NCBI RefSeq assembly: GCF_000193635.1
Contig: NZ_AEKT01000057.1
Coordinates: forward strand, 1 to 64,000
DNA length: 64,000 nt
Source: Weissella cibaria KACC 11862
Lineage (GTDB): Bacteria; Bacillota; Bacilli; Lactobacillales; Lactobacillaceae
Reading direction: 5' to 3'
Shown here: in pieces, positions 63,471 through 64,000 of the stretch
How the letters are laid out: each line of letters begins with the position of its first letter
How positions within the stretch are numbered: position 1 is the stretch's first letter
Made by a program: the position numbers and the translations under genes
The notes under the pieces: model-generated
What the model was told of the DNA's origin: nothing
Seen by the model: only the letters and a program-made list of their open reading frames with translations
The model's database searches: none

Positions 63471-64000
63471 TTATTGGAACTTCACACCACCATCAACAGC
63501 TAACGATTGGCCAGTGATGTAATCGGCTTGGTCAGACACCAAGAATGACACGTACTTAGCAATATCATCAGGTTCTTCACCACGACCAAGTAAAATACCA
63601 TCAATAAACGCTTGGCGTGTTTCGCCAATGGCAACATTCTTGCGTTCAGCAAAACGGGCATCAATTTGATCCCACATTGGCGTTAAGACGATTCCTGGAT
63701 TATAGGCATTTACACGGATATTGTCGGTCGCCAACTCTTTTGCCGCTGCTTGCACCAGACCCCGGGTAGCAAACTTGGTTGCCGAGTAAATCCCCAACAT
63801 CTCAAAACCTTCCATCCCCGCAATTGATGAAGCCAATACAATTGAACCGCCTTGCTTACCATTCTTACGCATAGCGGCCGGTGCCGTTTGTAAAGCCCAG
63901 ACTTGTGACTTTAAGTTAATATTGAAGACATTATCAACTTGTTCTTCTGGCGTCTCTTCGATTGTATCAACCCAATCAATACCAGCATTGGCTACGAAGA
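63471..64000 (-). CDS. butA: Short-chain dehydrogenase, acetoin/diacetyl reductase-like (5' end outside window)
   Basis: The open frame runs off the right edge, so the N-terminal cofactor motif is missing. The visible part, FVANAGIDWVDTIEETPEEQ, VLASSIAGMEGFEMLGIYSATKFATRGL and NAYNPGIVLTPMWDQID, carries the catalytic Ser and Tyr-x-x-x-Lys of SDR enzymes. The GFEMLGIYSATKFA and PGIVxTxMW segments match acetoin (diacetyl) reductases that make 2,3-butanediol with NADH. An internal ATG at 63872 is not the real start. Confidence 0.85.
   Translation of the reverse strand, partial: FVANAGIDWVDTIEETPEEQVDNVFNINLKSQVWALQTAPAAMRKNGKQGGSIVLASSIAGMEGFEMLGIYSATKFATRGLVQAAAKELATDNIRVNAYNPGIVLTPMWDQIDARFAERKNVAIGETRQAFIDGILLGRGEEPDDIAKYVSFLVSDQADYITGQSLAVDGGVKFQ

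Overview
The window looks like chromosomal DNA of a low-to-moderate GC lactic acid bacterium. Weissella or a close relative in the Leuconostocaceae is the best guess. This is an inference from gene content: PepN, a ClpE-like ATPase, MsrA, a WxL cell-surface cluster, two TagE-like glycosyltransferases beside a huge repeat protein, an XylP/XylQ-type isoprimeverose pair, consensus cre sites and a CIRCE element. I see no intact transposase, no prophage and no CRISPR array. Most genes lie on the minus strand.

Layout. 1-462: 5' part of a type I restriction-modification M subunit that stops matching its family near base 85. 700-5300: metK under an S-box (SAM-I) riboswitch, a coiled-coil DUF2325-like protein, map and a small unknown gene. 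5377-9260: an envelope-regulation block made of an LCP ligase, a small membrane protein, a histidine kinase and an OmpR-type regulator. The regulator gene and the LCP gene have almost identical promoters, each with an 18-bp direct-repeat box at the -35 position. 9384-10738: msrA, then two small divergent genes (one a PTS-IIB-like protein without its cysteine) around a mirror-image control region with two cre boxes. 10744-16380: an AraC / GH31 alpha-xylosidase / GPH transporter / AraC locus for isoprimeverose-like sugars under catabolite control. 16436-22489: pepN, divergent S-methylmethionine permease and homocysteine methyltransferase genes, and a frameshifted amino-acid binding protein. 22532-24696: clpE with a CIRCE operator. 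24762-30275: a UgpBAEC-type ABC operon ending in an RNase J-like metallo-hydrolase, with a repeat-rich promoter. 30529-37434: scattered single genes (DUF915 hydrolase, coiled-coil protein, flavin oxidoreductase, TetR, nuclease-like protein, HSL esterase, small membrane protein, M50-type protease).

38064-39580: a RelB-like/MazF-like toxin-antitoxin pair and a seven-gene tRNA operon (Val, Asp, Phe, Trp, His, Leu, Leu). 39668-52654 is the most striking feature: a 4,328-residue surface protein with a lectin-like head, MucBP-like domains and about 28 repeats of 118 residues. Many repeats are organised in a three-repeat superunit, and the C-terminal anchor has no LPXTG motif. Next come tRNA-Cys, a SpoIIM-like membrane protein and two overlapping glycosyltransferase genes of the GtfA/GtfB (TagE-like) type that may glycosylate the giant protein. 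57026-61962 is a WxL complex (WxLIP, small WxL and a frameshifted large WxL) in which the signature tryptophans are replaced. The window ends with a small membrane protein, a beta-hydroxyacid dehydrogenase and a truncated acetoin/diacetyl reductase.

Recurring theme: the cell envelope. The two-component block and LCP ligase, the giant adhesin with its glycosyltransferases, and the WxL complex all act at the surface. Assignments come from reading translations and motifs only; no database search was possible.
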